From positions 1,550,001 through 1,614,000 of the forward strand of contig CAXXCY010000003.1 in the NCBI GenBank assembly GCA_963674895.2: a stretch of DNA of 64,000 nucleotides, read 5' to 3'. Origin of the DNA: CAXXOK01 sp963674895. Lineage in GTDB: Bacteria; Bacillota; Clostridia; Christensenellales; Aristaeellaceae. The notes below the pieces were generated by a model that saw only the letters and a program-made list of their open reading frames with translations, did no database searches and was not told where the DNA came from. A program made the translations under genes and the position numbers. Of the stretch, positions 34,301-43,059 are shown piece after piece; positions within the stretch are counted from its first letter, which is position 1, and every line of letters begins with the position of its first letter.

Positions 34301-35950
34301 TTGATGCAGATCAAGATGATTGACGGCCTTCTGCTGCGCGATATGGTGACGGCGGGCGCGGCAATGCTTGAAAACAACCGGGATTCGGTGGACGCCCTGA
34401 ACGTTTTTCCCGTTCCGGACGGCGATACCGGTACCAATATGTCGTTAACGATGGCGGCGGCCATCCGCGAGCTAAGCCAAAAGGAATACGTGCACGCGGG
34501 CATGGCGGCCGACGCGATGGCCAAGGGCGCGCTTCGCGGCGCGCGCGGCAACTCCGGCGTCATTACCTCGCAGCTCTACCGCGGGTTCGCGCATGGGCTG
34601 GAGGGCGTGGAGCGGATATCTCCCAGGGAGTTTGCGGCCGCGCTGCAAAGCGGCTCCGAATATGCCTATAAAGCCATGATGAAGCCCAAGGAGGGCACCA
34701 TCCTCACCGTCGCCCGCGTGATTGCGGAGGAGGCGGTGAAGCAGGCTGAAAAAGCGCCGGAGGATTTCGACGCGCTGTTCGACGTCATCCTCACAACCGG
34801 CGAAGCGATCCTGAAAAAGACCCAGCAGATGCTCCCGGCCCTGACGCAGGCAGGCGTCGTGGACGCGGGCGGACGCGGGCTTTTGCTTTTGTATATGGGC
34901 TACGCCAAGGCGCTGCGCGGCGAGGAAGTGCCCAAGGAAACCCTCGATTTTTCCGCCGACGGCGAAGTGATGTTCCAGGACGACCATGATGCGCTGGGCG
35001 AGATCAAGTACGCGTATTGTACGGAGTTTTTAATCCAGAACCTCCTCCCGGAGATTATCGACGAGGATATCGACACCTTCCGCCGCAGGCTCAACCGCAT
35101 CGGCGACTGCGTGCTGGTGGTGGGCGACCTTGCGCTGGTCAAGGTGCACGTGCATACCAATGATCCCGGCAAGGCGCTCAACTACGGCACCGCGCTGGGC
35201 GAGCTCGTCAACCTGAAAATCGAGAATATGATTCAGCAGCGCCGGGACAAGGCGGCCGAGCAGGAGGAACAAAAGAAGACCACGCCTCCCAAGGCCTCCG
35301 GCATTCTGGCGGTATCGGTAGGCGAAGGTTTCGACGCGATTTTCCGCGATCTGGGCGTGGACCAGATCGTCCAGGGCGGGCAGACGATGAACCCGTCCAT
35401 CGAGGACATCAGCGGGGGTATCGCCAAAATCAACGCCAAAAGCGTATTCGTATTCCCCAACAACACCAACGTAATATTGGCCGCGCAGCAGGCGGCGGAG
35501 CTTGCCGGGGACAAGCGCGTGTTCGTGATCCCGACCAAGAACGTGGCCATGGGCATCGCGGGCATTATCGCCTTCCAGGAAGACGCGAGCGACGAAGAGA
35601 ACGCCAAGACCATGGACGAGGCCGCCCAGCGCGTGCGCACGGGCACCGTAACCTATGCCGTACGGGACAGCGTGGTTGCCGGCCTGAAGATCAAAAAGAA
35701 CGATATCATCGGCCTGCACAACGGCAAGGTGGATGTCCGCGGGAACGACCCGCAGATCGTCGCCAAGGACCTGATGCAGAAAATCGTGACCGAAGACGAC
35801 GAGCTGATCACCGTGTACTACGGCAGCGACGTAACCGAAGAAGCCGCGCAGGCGCTGACCAACGATCTCGCCGAGCAGTTCGGCGATTGCGACGTGGAGA
35901 TGCACAGGGGCGGGCAGCCGCTGTACTATTATCTGATTTCTGTGGAATAA
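34301..35950 (+). CDS. fakA: Fatty acid kinase FakA-like protein (DAK2/YloV)
   Basis: A 549-residue protein with an N-terminal DhaL/DAK2 kinase domain (about 10-200; metal and nucleotide motif NVFPVPDGDTGTNMSLTM, ALRGARGNSGVITSQLYRGF). A middle domain and a C-terminal DegV-like region follow (NNTNVILAAQQAAEL). FakA phosphorylates fatty acids bound by FakB proteins and feeds exogenous fatty acids to phospholipids; no FakB gene is in the window. The start is TTG 34301 or ATG 34304; CAGGAGGG suits either. It is co-transcribed with asp23. Confidence 0.9.
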   Translation: MMQIKMIDGLLLRDMVTAGAAMLENNRDSVDALNVFPVPDGDTGTNMSLTMAAAIRELSQKEYVHAGMAADAMAKGALRGARGNSGVITSQLYRGFAHGLEGVERISPREFAAALQSGSEYAYKAMMKPKEGTILTVARVIAEEAVKQAEKAPEDFDALFDVILTTGEAILKKTQQMLPALTQAGVVDAGGRGLLLLYMGYAKALRGEEVPKETLDFSADGEVMFQDDHDALGEIKYAYCTEFLIQNLLPEIIDEDIDTFRRRLNRIGDCVLVVGDLALVKVHVHTNDPGKALNYGTALGELVNLKIENMIQQRRDKAAEQEEQKKTTPPKASGILAVSVGEGFDAIFRDLGVDQIVQGGQTMNPSIEDISGGIAKINAKSVFVFPNNTNVILAAQQAAELAGDKRVFVIPTKNVAMGIAGIIAFQEDASDEENAKTMDEAAQRVRTGTVTYAVRDSVVAGLKIKKNDIIGLHNGKVDVRGNDPQIVAKDLMQKIVTEDDELITVYYGSDVTEEAAQALTNDLAEQFGDCDVEMHRGGQPLYYYLISVE

Positions 35951-36098
35951 TATTCGTAACGCCAGCATCTTGTTTCGTCATTTGTTCGTGCTCATCGCCG
36001 TAATACCTTGATTTGGAATGATTAGTCCCGCGGTTTTCCCCTGGATTGCGGCGAATAGGTCCGCAATCCATCCGCACGAAAGATTGGAATTGGGATTC
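35951..36098. other. Intergenic region before recG
   Basis: 148 bases with no clear promoter or terminator. The minus strand is open through it from 36167 to 35808, but this has no ribosome site and overlaps fakA, so it is not called. Confidence 0.4.
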
Positions 36099-38108
36099 AT
36101 GGACCTCAAGGACCTTCGGGGCGTCGGCCAGAAACGTTTGGAAGCATTGCACGCAGCGGGTATTCACTCGTTGCGTGATCTTTTATACACCGTGCCCGCG
36201 CGCTACATAAACATGGGTGATCTCACGGCCGTTGCGGACGCGCGCCACGGTGCCTCCCAGGCGTTTCGCTTGCTCAGGACCGGAGAACCGAAAGTGTTCT
36301 ACCACGGGAAGCTTTCCCGCGTTACCTGTGCGCTTGCGGACGATACGGGCTCTATCACCGGCTGCTGGTTCAACCAGCCGTGGATGCGCGACACGCTTTC
36401 CAAAAAGGAAACCTTCCTGCTGTACGGCAGGGTGGAGCGCTCCTTAAAAAGCCTGCGCCTCGTCAATCCCCGCCTGGAGGATCATCTGCGCATCGTGCCG
36501 GTCTACCGCGCCGTCGAAGGCATTCCCAACAAAACGCGCGAGGCCCTGATCGCGCAGTCGTTTCCGCATGCGGATTTGATCTGCCCGGAAATCCTTCCCG
36601 GCGAGGTGCTCGCGCGCTATAGCCTGATGGGCTCCGCCGAGGCCGTCCGCATTCTGCACCAGCCGGACACGATGGCGCGCGTCGCCATGGCCCAGCGGCG
36701 CATCGCCTTTGAACAGCTTTTGCTCTATCAGATCGCCGTGCGCCGGTTCAAGCGCAAAACCCGGGACGGCCGCGCGCTGCCCATTCCGCGCGGCGCGGAG
36801 GACGCGTATTGGAGCGCCCTGCCGTTCGCGCCTACGCAGGCGCAGAAACGGACGCTTCTGGAGATCACGGGCGACCTGCGCAGGCCGGCCGCCATGGCGC
36901 GGATGGTGCAGGGCGACGTCGGCTGCGGGAAAACGGCCATCGCCTTCGGCGCGATGGCGCTGTGCGCCCGCGCGGGCTTCCAGGCGGCGTTCATGGCGCC
37001 GACGGAAATCCTGGCGCGCCAGCATCTGGAAAGCGCCAAAAGGCTTCTGGAACCGCAGGGAATCCGCTGCGGGCTGCTGGTGAGCGGTATGAAGGCGCCC
37101 GAGCGGCGCGAGGCGCTGGACAGGATTATGAGCGGCTCGTGGCAGGCAGTCATCGGCACGCACGCGCTGATCTCCGAAGGCGTTACATACCGAAACCTCG
37201 GGCTTTGCATCACCGACGAGCAGCACCGCTTCGGCGTCAGCCAGCGGACCCGCCTGATCCGGAAGGGAAGCGGCGCGGCGGCCCCGCACCTGCTGGTGAT
37301 GTCCGCCACGCCGATCCCCCGCTCCCTCGCGCTGATGATGTACGGCGATCTGGACATCTCGGTGGTGGACGAGCTGCCGCCCGGGCGTACGCCCGTAAAA
37401 ACCCGCATCGTGCCGCCCGAAAAACGGGGCGATATGTACCGCTATCTGCGCGGGGAGCTTACGCAGGGACGGCAGGCGTATATCGTATGCCCGCTGATCG
37501 AGGAGGACGAGGGCAAGGCGCAGCTTAAGGCCGTGGAAAGCCTGCGCCAGACGCTTTCCAGGGGTGTTTTGAAAGGCATTGCGATGGGCGTCACCCACGG
37601 GCGGCAGCCGTCCGCCGAAAAAGCCGAAGTGCTGCACGCGTTTTCCGCCGGAAGTATCAGCGTGCTGATCGCCACCACCGTGATCGAGGTCGGCATGAAC
37701 GTTCCGGGCGCCACCATCATGATCGTGGAGGACGCCGAACGCTACGGGCTGGCGCAGCTGCACCAGCTGCGCGGGCGCGTCGGGCGCGGGTCGGAGGAGA
37801 GCCGCTGCTTCCTCGTCGGTACGGAAAACGAGCGCCTGCGGGCGCTGACAAAAACCAACGACGGCTTCGAGATCGCCCGCAAGGACCTGGATATGCGCGG
37901 CCCCGGCGAGCTGCTGGGCACGCAGCAGCACGGCGCTGCGCTGTGGGCGGGCGGAACGGATATGATGAACGCAAATCTTGTGCACGACGCCGCGACCTGC
38001 GCGGAGCTCCTTGCGCGGGACACCGCCCATCAGGCCGCCTACCGGACGCTCCTGGGCCAGGCGGAAGAGCTGCTCGGGCGTACGCTTCGCGACGTCTCCG
38101 TGAGTTGA
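36099..38108 (+). CDS. recG: ATP-dependent DNA helicase RecG
   Basis: Branch-migrating helicase for stalled forks and Holliday junctions. From the chosen start (MDLKDLRGVGQKRLEALHAA) it has 669 residues, the normal size; an ATG at 36018 would add 27 unconserved residues. The wedge/OB domain spans about 40-150. The motor has Walker A MVQGDVGCGKTAIAF, DEQH in CITDEQHRFGVSQRT, SATPIPRSLALM, and motif VI in QLHQLRGRVGRGSEES. A possible weak promoter lies in the 148-base upstream gap. trmL follows 46 bases later. Confidence 0.95.
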   Translation: MDLKDLRGVGQKRLEALHAAGIHSLRDLLYTVPARYINMGDLTAVADARHGASQAFRLLRTGEPKVFYHGKLSRVTCALADDTGSITGCWFNQPWMRDTLSKKETFLLYGRVERSLKSLRLVNPRLEDHLRIVPVYRAVEGIPNKTREALIAQSFPHADLICPEILPGEVLARYSLMGSAEAVRILHQPDTMARVAMAQRRIAFEQLLLYQIAVRRFKRKTRDGRALPIPRGAEDAYWSALPFAPTQAQKRTLLEITGDLRRPAAMARMVQGDVGCGKTAIAFGAMALCARAGFQAAFMAPTEILARQHLESAKRLLEPQGIRCGLLVSGMKAPERREALDRIMSGSWQAVIGTHALISEGVTYRNLGLCITDEQHRFGVSQRTRLIRKGSGAAAPHLLVMSATPIPRSLALMMYGDLDISVVDELPPGRTPVKTRIVPPEKRGDMYRYLRGELTQGRQAYIVCPLIEEDEGKAQLKAVESLRQTLSRGVLKGIAMGVTHGRQPSAEKAEVLHAFSAGSISVLIATTVIEVGMNVPGATIMIVEDAERYGLAQLHQLRGRVGRGSEESRCFLVGTENERLRALTKTNDGFEIARKDLDMRGPGELLGTQQHGAALWAGGTDMMNANLVHDAATCAELLARDTAHQAAYRTLLGQAEELLGRTLRDVSVS

Positions 38109-38154
38109 CCGATTCCGAAGAAACGATGTACAATATAAGGGTGGAAAGCATGGC

Positions 38155-38670
38155 ATGAACATTGTGCTCTATAACCCCGAGATCCCCCAGAACACCGGCA
38201 ATATCGCCCGCACCTGCGCAGCTACCGGCTGCACGCTGCACCTGATCAAGCCGCTGGGGTTCTCGCTTGCAGACCGGTATTTGAAGCGCGCGGGGCTTGA
38301 CTACTGGCAAATGATGACCTACCGCACCTACGAAGGGTTTGACGATCTGCTTAAGGCATATCCCGGCGCGCGTTTTTATTTTCTGACCACCAAGGCGGCC
38401 AAAGCCTACACGGACGTCCGCTACCGGGCCGACGATTTTCTCGTGTTCGGCTGCGAAACGCGCGGGCTGCCCGAAAGCCTGTTGCAACGGGCGTACGACC
38501 GCTGTATCCGCATCCCGATGGCGTGCGGCGCGCGCAGCCTGAACCTGTCCAATTCCGTGGCGATCGTCGCTTACGAGGCGCTTCGCCAGCTCGGGTTTCC
38601 GGCGCTTGACGCGCAGGGCAGCCTGACCGGGCGGGACGACGGCAGCGAACCCTGGATGGATACCGTATAA
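38155..38670 (+). CDS. trmL: tRNA (cytidine/uridine-34 2'-O)-methyltransferase
   Basis: SPOUT methyltransferase modifying the wobble base of tRNA-Leu isoacceptors. The 171-residue protein begins MNIVLYNPEIPQNTGNIART (family motif 1). It has FGCETRGLPESLL and IPMACGARSLNLSNSVAIVAYEALRQ (motifs 2 and 3 of the trefoil knot). Length and motifs match TrmL (YibK). It lies in a plus-strand run between recG and a small membrane protein gene. Confidence 0.95.
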   Translation: MNIVLYNPEIPQNTGNIARTCAATGCTLHLIKPLGFSLADRYLKRAGLDYWQMMTYRTYEGFDDLLKAYPGARFYFLTTKAAKAYTDVRYRADDFLVFGCETRGLPESLLQRAYDRCIRIPMACGARSLNLSNSVAIVAYEALRQLGFPALDAQGSLTGRDDGSEPWMDTV

Positions 38671-38684
38671 CAGGAGGGCCGTAT

Positions 38685-38987
38685 ATGAGAAGGTACGACG
38701 ACGATCCGTCCTACGATCAGGACGGCTGGGATGAAAACGACGTGTATTCCGAGGAATACGGCGACTATGCATATGACGATTCCGGAGATTACGACGACGA
38801 CGATCTGGACGAGGAACTGCACAGCGAGCACAATTTCCGTATCGCGATGAACGTGTTCGACCTGATCAGCATGCTGGTCGGGCTGGGCGTTATCCTGGTG
38901 CTGGCCGCGCTGCTGTTCGGCCTGTTCAACTGGGTGCAGCGGGATATTTCGCAGTCGCTGTCCGTGATTACCGCGCCGTTCCGATAA
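38685..38987 (+). CDS. Small acidic single-span membrane protein
   Basis: A 100-residue protein. The first 45 residues are extremely rich in Asp, Glu and Tyr (MRRYDDDPSYDQDGWDENDV and on); a membrane helix follows at about 58-80 (ISMLVGLGVILVLAALLFG) and a short tail. GGAGG precedes the start. No family is recognised. The acidic arm could bind cations or basic partners on the cytosolic side, but there is no evidence for either. It lies between trmL and the UDG gene with short gaps, so it is probably in the same transcript. Confidence 0.7.
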   Translation: MRRYDDDPSYDQDGWDENDVYSEEYGDYAYDDSGDYDDDDLDEELHSEHNFRIAMNVFDLISMLVGLGVILVLAALLFGLFNWVQRDISQSLSVITAPFR

Positions 38988-39008
38988 CCGAATACAGGGA
39001 GGTATATC

Positions 39009-39587
39009 ATGCGTATCTCATGGGCAGAGCTCGCGGAGCAGGTTTCCGAATGCACGGCGTGCCCGCTGTGTGAAGGCTGCACCCAGAAGGTAATGGGCCA
39101 GGGCGACCCGAACGCCCCGCTGATGCTGATCGGCGAAGGGCCCGGGGAACAGGAAGACCTGCAGGGCGAGGCCTTTGTGGGACGCGCCGGGGAGCTTCTG
39201 ACCAACATGCTGGCCGCGATCCAGCTTCCCCGCGACCGCGTGTATATCTGCAACACCGTGAAATGCCGCCCGCCGAAAAACCGTACCCCCAAGCCCGACG
39301 AACTGGAGGCCTGCCGCCCCCACCTGCTCAGGCAGATCGCGCTGGTGAAGCCCAGGGTCGTCTTCCTGCTGGGCTCGACGGCCGTGCGGGTGATGCTGGG
39401 GCCCAACTACCGGATCACGCAGTGCCGCGGGCAGTGGTTTGGGCGCGGCGAGCTGAAGATCATGGCGACCTTCCATCCCGCGGCGCTTCTGCGCGACCCG
39501 CGCCGCAAGCACGAAACGTGGGCGGATTTGAAGATGGTGCGCAAGGAGCTTCAGGAGCTTTCGCTCTACGCCGATCTGCTGTCGTAA
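39009..39587 (+). CDS. Family 4 uracil-DNA glycosylase (Fe-S)
   Basis: Removes uracil from DNA at the start of base-excision repair. The 192-residue protein has the Fe-S cysteines of family 4 UDGs (C15 and C18 in ECTACPLCEGC; later KCRPPKNRTP and LEACRPHL). It also has the catalytic region MLIGEGPGEQEDLQGEAFVG and the C-terminal MATFHPAALLRDP (HPAxLLR). GGGAGG precedes ATG 39009. Related proteins are sometimes annotated as the N-terminus of phage DNA polymerase; the motifs here support UDG. Confidence 0.93.
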   Translation: MRISWAELAEQVSECTACPLCEGCTQKVMGQGDPNAPLMLIGEGPGEQEDLQGEAFVGRAGELLTNMLAAIQLPRDRVYICNTVKCRPPKNRTPKPDELEACRPHLLRQIALVKPRVVFLLGSTAVRVMLGPNYRITQCRGQWFGRGELKIMATFHPAALLRDPRRKHETWADLKMVRKELQELSLYADLLS

Positions 39588-39744
39588 AGGCCCGCTTTAT
39601 TCCGCTGAACGTCCAGCCGGCCGCGAGAACCGGCGCGGAAGACGTTTGGGCCGTCTATCCGTGGTGTTCGTCCACAATGAAATGCGGTTCCCGGCGTCCC
39701 GTGCTACAATGTTTTCATCCGAAACTATACCGGGAGGTAATCTT

Positions 39745-40269
39745 ATGATAGATTTTTTCGCGACTGACCTCGCCGTCATCCTGTTCTTCCTGGCGGGAAC
39801 CGCCCTGCTCGTAATCGAGGTGTTCATGCCCGGGTTCGGGGTCGCGGGGATTTCCGGCATCGTGCTGGAGGGCGTCAGCATCGCGCTGATGCTGGTCAAC
39901 CACGGCCCGTTTGCCGCGCTCGGCCTCACCATTCTGGTGCTTGCGATGATCGGGGTCGTGATCTCCATCACGCTGCGCTCCGCGACCAAAGGCAGACTGT
40001 CCAAATCCCCTCTGGTGCTGAACAGGGCGGAAACCTCTTCCGAAGGCTATAACGCCACCAACCGCGATATGGACGTGTTCATCGGCAAGGAGGGCGTGGT
40101 CGTAACCACGCTGCGCCCCGTGGGGATGGCGGAAATCGAGGGCGTGAAACTCAACGTCAACAGCGACGGCGAATTCATCCCCAAAGGCACGCGCATCCGC
40201 GTAACCAGCGTGGACGGGCTGCGCCTGAACGTACGCAAAGTGGATTCTGAAAAAGATACAAACCAATAA
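39745..40269 (+). CDS. NfeD-like membrane protein (short form)
   Basis: A 174-residue protein with three closely spaced membrane helices (about 7-25, 30-50 and 55-78) and a C-terminal OB-fold domain (about 115-170; GKEGVVVTTLRPVGMAEIEG). This is the short NfeD1b form without the ClpP-like protease domain. The start at 39745 follows GGGAGG by seven bases. It lies 18 bases before floA; NfeD and FloA/flotillin are encoded together in most bacteria and organise membrane domains. Confidence 0.9.
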   Translation: MIDFFATDLAVILFFLAGTALLVIEVFMPGFGVAGISGIVLEGVSIALMLVNHGPFAALGLTILVLAMIGVVISITLRSATKGRLSKSPLVLNRAETSSEGYNATNRDMDVFIGKEGVVVTTLRPVGMAEIEGVKLNVNSDGEFIPKGTRIRVTSVDGLRLNVRKVDSEKDTNQ

Positions 40270-40287
40270 CTGAAAGGAGACCCAACC

Positions 40288-41343
40288 ATGTTCAATTCCA
40301 TCATGGCATTATCCTATGCGGCGACATCGGAAACCATGACCTCCGTACTCTGGGTGGTCATCCCGATCATCGTCGCCATCATCCTGATCTCCGTATTCCT
40401 CCGCTTCGTGCCGCTGGGCCTGTGGATTACCTCGCTGGCTTCCGGCGTGCACGTGGGCATCGCCTCCCTGATCGGCATGCGCCTTCGCCGCATCCCGCCC
40501 AAAAGGCTGGTGGACCCGCTGATCAAGGCGCGCAAGGCCGGCCTGGACGTTACGCTGCCCAAGCTGGAGACACACTACCTGGCCGGCGGCAACGTAGACC
40601 GCGTCATCAACGCGCTGATCGCGGCGCAGCGCTCCAACATCGAAATGCCGTTTGAGAAGGCGAGCGCGATCGACCTGGCCGGCCGCGACGTGCTGCAGGC
40701 CGTGCAGATGTCCGTTACCCCGAAGGTCATCGAAACGCCCACCGTCGCCGCCATCGCCAAGGACGGCATCGAACTGCGCGCCAAGGCGCGCGTAACCGTC
40801 CGCACAAACATCGAGCGGCTGGTCGGCGGTTCCGGCGAGGAGACGATCATCGCCCGCGTCGGCGAGGGCATCGTCACCACCGTAGGCTCCGCAGAAACCC
40901 ATAAGCAGGTGCTGGAGAACCCCGATCTGATCAGCCGTACCGTGCTCAACAAGGGCCTGGACGCCGGCACCGCGTACGAAATTCTTTCCATCGATATCGC
41001 CGACGTGGACGTGGGCCGCAATATCGGCGCGCAGCTGCAGATGGACCAGGCGCAGGCCGACCTGCATATCGCGCAGGCCCGCGCCGAAGAGCGCCGCGCC
41101 ATGGCCGTCGCCCGCGAGCAGGAGATGAAAGCCTCCGTGCAGGAAATGCGCGCGCGCGTGATTGAAGCCGAGGCCGAAGTGCCCAAGGCGCTCTCGCAGG
41201 CGCTTCGCGACGGCAAGCTCGGCGTGATGGACTATTACCAGATGCGCAACGTCATCGCCGATACCGACATGCGCGACGGGATTGCCAAGGCAACCGCGCC
41301 CGCGCAGCCGGCGGCCGCAGCCGATAAAGACAAGAAGAAGTAA
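40288..41343 (+). CDS. floA: Flotillin-like protein FloA
   Basis: A 351-residue SPFH-family scaffold of membrane microdomains. It has an N-terminal membrane hairpin (about 12-50), the SPFH domain with LIGMRLRRIPPKRLVDPLIK and ELRAKARVTVRTNIERLVGG, and a coiled, Ala/Glu-rich C-terminal region (DLHIAQARAEERRAMAVA). The GMRLRRIPP and VDPLIKA motifs separate FloA (YqfA) from FloT. It is co-transcribed with nfeD; a stable hairpin follows. Confidence 0.93.
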   Translation: MFNSIMALSYAATSETMTSVLWVVIPIIVAIILISVFLRFVPLGLWITSLASGVHVGIASLIGMRLRRIPPKRLVDPLIKARKAGLDVTLPKLETHYLAGGNVDRVINALIAAQRSNIEMPFEKASAIDLAGRDVLQAVQMSVTPKVIETPTVAAIAKDGIELRAKARVTVRTNIERLVGGSGEETIIARVGEGIVTTVGSAETHKQVLENPDLISRTVLNKGLDAGTAYEILSIDIADVDVGRNIGAQLQMDQAQADLHIAQARAEERRAMAVAREQEMKASVQEMRARVIEAEAEVPKALSQALRDGKLGVMDYYQMRNVIADTDMRDGIAKATAPAQPAAAADKDKKK

Positions 41344-41351
41344 TGCTTTCA

Positions 41352-41379
41352 GGGCAGGGAGGATCAACGCTCCCTGCCC
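41352..41379 (+). other. Hairpin between floA and the next gene
   Basis: A perfect 10-base stem (GGGCAGGGAG / CTCCCTGCCC) with an 8-base loop and no T-run. It is more likely an mRNA-stabilising or attenuating structure than a full terminator. Confidence 0.5.
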
Positions 41380-41402
41380 CTCCATGAAGTGAGGTGAACG
41401 CA

Positions 41403-41894
41403 ATGGATGGCATTATTACCATTATAATCATCTTTTTCGTGCTCAATACGGTCTTCCGGCTCTTCAAACGGATGGGACAGCCCGCCAAAAAGAACCCGGA
41501 ACAAGCACAGGCGCAGCCCGAGGCCGCCAGGCCCCGCCCCGTTCCCAAACCCGTTGTCAGACAGGACGATTTCCGTTTCCCGCCCGTCCCGAAAGCGGCT
41601 TCCGCGCCTATCGCGCAGGAAGGCCGCAATCCCGATGAAGAGCTGACCTTTTATACGCCTATCGCCCCGTCCGCGGATTTGCATAGCCAGCTGACCGATT
41701 ACCAGGGCAGCCTGGGCGGCGTAACGTCCGAAGGCGCCGGATACCAGTCCGAAGCGTACGAGCCAACCGCCGTTCCCTACCGCACTGACCTGAACGCCCG
41801 GATCAAGGTTTTGCCTGAGCGCTTCACCCGCGACACGCTTTTGCAGGCTGTGGTGATGAGCGAAATCCTCAGGCGGCCGGGGGCGCGGCGATGA
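41403..41894 (+). CDS. Small N-anchored protein of unknown function
   Basis: A 163-residue protein. One N-terminal membrane helix (MDGIITIIIIFFVLNTVFRL) is followed by a charged and Pro/Ala-rich linker (about 25-75) and a polar C-terminus rich in Tyr, Gln and Pro. No family is recognised. GAGG lies eight bases before the ATG at 41403. Its stop overlaps the start of the LytTR regulator (ATGATGA), so expression is coupled. It may feed a membrane signal to that regulator in place of a histidine kinase, which is speculative. Confidence 0.6.
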   Translation: MDGIITIIIIFFVLNTVFRLFKRMGQPAKKNPEQAQAQPEAARPRPVPKPVVRQDDFRFPPVPKAASAPIAQEGRNPDEELTFYTPIAPSADLHSQLTDYQGSLGGVTSEGAGYQSEAYEPTAVPYRTDLNARIKVLPERFTRDTLLQAVVMSEILRRPGARR

Positions 41895-42652
41895 TGAAAA
41901 CACCGTTTCAGGTTCTGATCGCCGACGACGACGCCGATATGCGCACCGTGCTGCGCCATATGATCGACAAAGCGGAAGGCTTCACGCTGGTCGGGGAAGC
42001 GGCGGACGGCGAGGAGACCATGCGCCTGTTTGAGGAGCTCAAGCCGCACGTCGTCTTTCTGGATGTGGAAATGCCAAAGCTCGACGGGGTGGAATGCGCG
42101 CGCCAGATCCAGGATATGAATCCGGCGACGGTCATCCTGTTCGTGACGGCGCACAACACCTACATGAGCGAAGCCTTCGAGGTGTACGCGTTTGACTATC
42201 TGGTCAAGCCCTTCAAGATGGACCGGATGCTGCAAACCCTCGCGCGCGTGCGCGACAGCCTGACCCTCTCCTCCGCCGTCCCCGCGTTTTCCAAAACCGT
42301 CAACGCCGACCGCAAGCCGCTTTCGGGTCGCCTGATGCTCAAACACCGCGAGGGCAGCGCGTTTATCGATTTGAACGACCTGCTGCTGGTGCAGCGGGAG
42401 GACCGCGCCACAGTGCTCTATACCAAAAACGGCGAACGCTACTCCACCGGCGATTCACTGAGCGATATGGAAAGCCGCCTGCCCGCCGACGTGTTTTTCC
42501 GCGCCCATAAAAGCTATATCATCAACCTCAACCAAATCAAGGATATCACGCCCTACGGGCGTTGGACCTATGTAGTGCGCCTAAACGGCATCAAGCAGGA
42601 CGCGCTGATTACGCACGATAAATACGAGGAACTGGAGAACATGTTCCGGTAA
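41891..42652 (+). CDS. LytTR-family response regulator
   Basis: A 253-residue two-component regulator. The receiver domain (about 6-122) has the acidic pocket ADDDADM, the phospho-acceptor Asp58 in VVFLDVEMPKLDGV, and a Lys in DYLVKPFKMD. The C-terminal LytTR DNA-binding domain (about 145-253) shows VQREDRATVLYT, FFRAHKSYIINL and the tail VRLNGIKQDALITHDKY. No sensor kinase gene is adjacent; the coupled upstream gene encodes a small membrane protein. Members of this family control cell-surface or peptide-signal genes. Confidence 0.92.
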   Translation: MMKTPFQVLIADDDADMRTVLRHMIDKAEGFTLVGEAADGEETMRLFEELKPHVVFLDVEMPKLDGVECARQIQDMNPATVILFVTAHNTYMSEAFEVYAFDYLVKPFKMDRMLQTLARVRDSLTLSSAVPAFSKTVNADRKPLSGRLMLKHREGSAFIDLNDLLLVQREDRATVLYTKNGERYSTGDSLSDMESRLPADVFFRAHKSYIINLNQIKDITPYGRWTYVVRLNGIKQDALITHDKYEELENMFR

Positions 42653-42671
42653 AATTCCCGTCCACAACATA

Positions 42672-42710
42672 TTGACAAGTTTCGATATAAGATGTAATAT
42701 TATATCGAAA
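42672..42710 (+). promoter_or_regulatory. Promoter and operator of the arsR unit
   Basis: TTGACA (42672-42677), 17 bases, TAATAT (42695-42700). A perfect inverted repeat, TTTCGATATAA (42680-42690) and TTATATCGAAA (42700-42710), covers the spacer and -10. This is a typical ArsR-family operator for self-repression. Confidence 0.85.
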
Positions 42711-42734
42711 CTTTTTGATATGGGGTGATTCCGG

Positions 42735-43058
42735 ATGAACGAATACGCGCTGCAGGCAAGGCGGTTCAAAGCCTTTTGCGACGAGAGCCGCCTGAAAATC
42801 CTCGAGCATCTGCGGGGCGGGGAGCTGTGCGCCTGCGAGCTGATCGAGCGCCTGGACATGGGCCAGTCCACGCTTTCCTACCATATGAAAATCCTCTGCG
42901 AATCGGGCGTCGTCCAAAACCGCCAGGAGGGCAAATGGGCCCACTATCGCATCAGCGAAGAGGGCAGCGAAGCGGCGATCGCCTATCTGCGCTCGCTTTC
43001 GGCGCCGCAAGGGGCCCAGGCGCCCTGCAGTCACGGCTGCGATTGCGCAGGCGAATGA
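42735..43058 (+). CDS. ArsR/SmtB-family metal(loid)-sensing repressor
   Basis: A 107-residue winged-helix repressor. The alpha-3 metal motif ELCACELIERL (ELCxC) is present, the recognition helix is MGQSTLSYHMKILCESGVV, and the tail has extra cysteines (CSHGCDCAGE) that could add ligands. The ELCxC site in ArsR proteins senses As(III)/Sb(III) or related soft metals. It lies downstream of a perfect operator and one base before the permease gene, so it should repress its own unit until metal binds. Confidence 0.9.
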   Translation: MNEYALQARRFKAFCDESRLKILEHLRGGELCACELIERLDMGQSTLSYHMKILCESGVVQNRQEGKWAHYRISEEGSEAAIAYLRSLSAPQGAQAPCSHGCDCAGE

Positions 43059-43059
43059 T

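Noticed and set aside
35808..36167. A 119-codon minus-strand frame across the fakA end and recG start
   Set aside because: Overlaps both genes antisense and lacks a ribosome site; the middle 150 bases are simply intergenic.
36444..38162. A 572-codon minus-strand open frame opposite recG
   Set aside because: recG motifs are complete on plus; the mirror frame has shadow composition.
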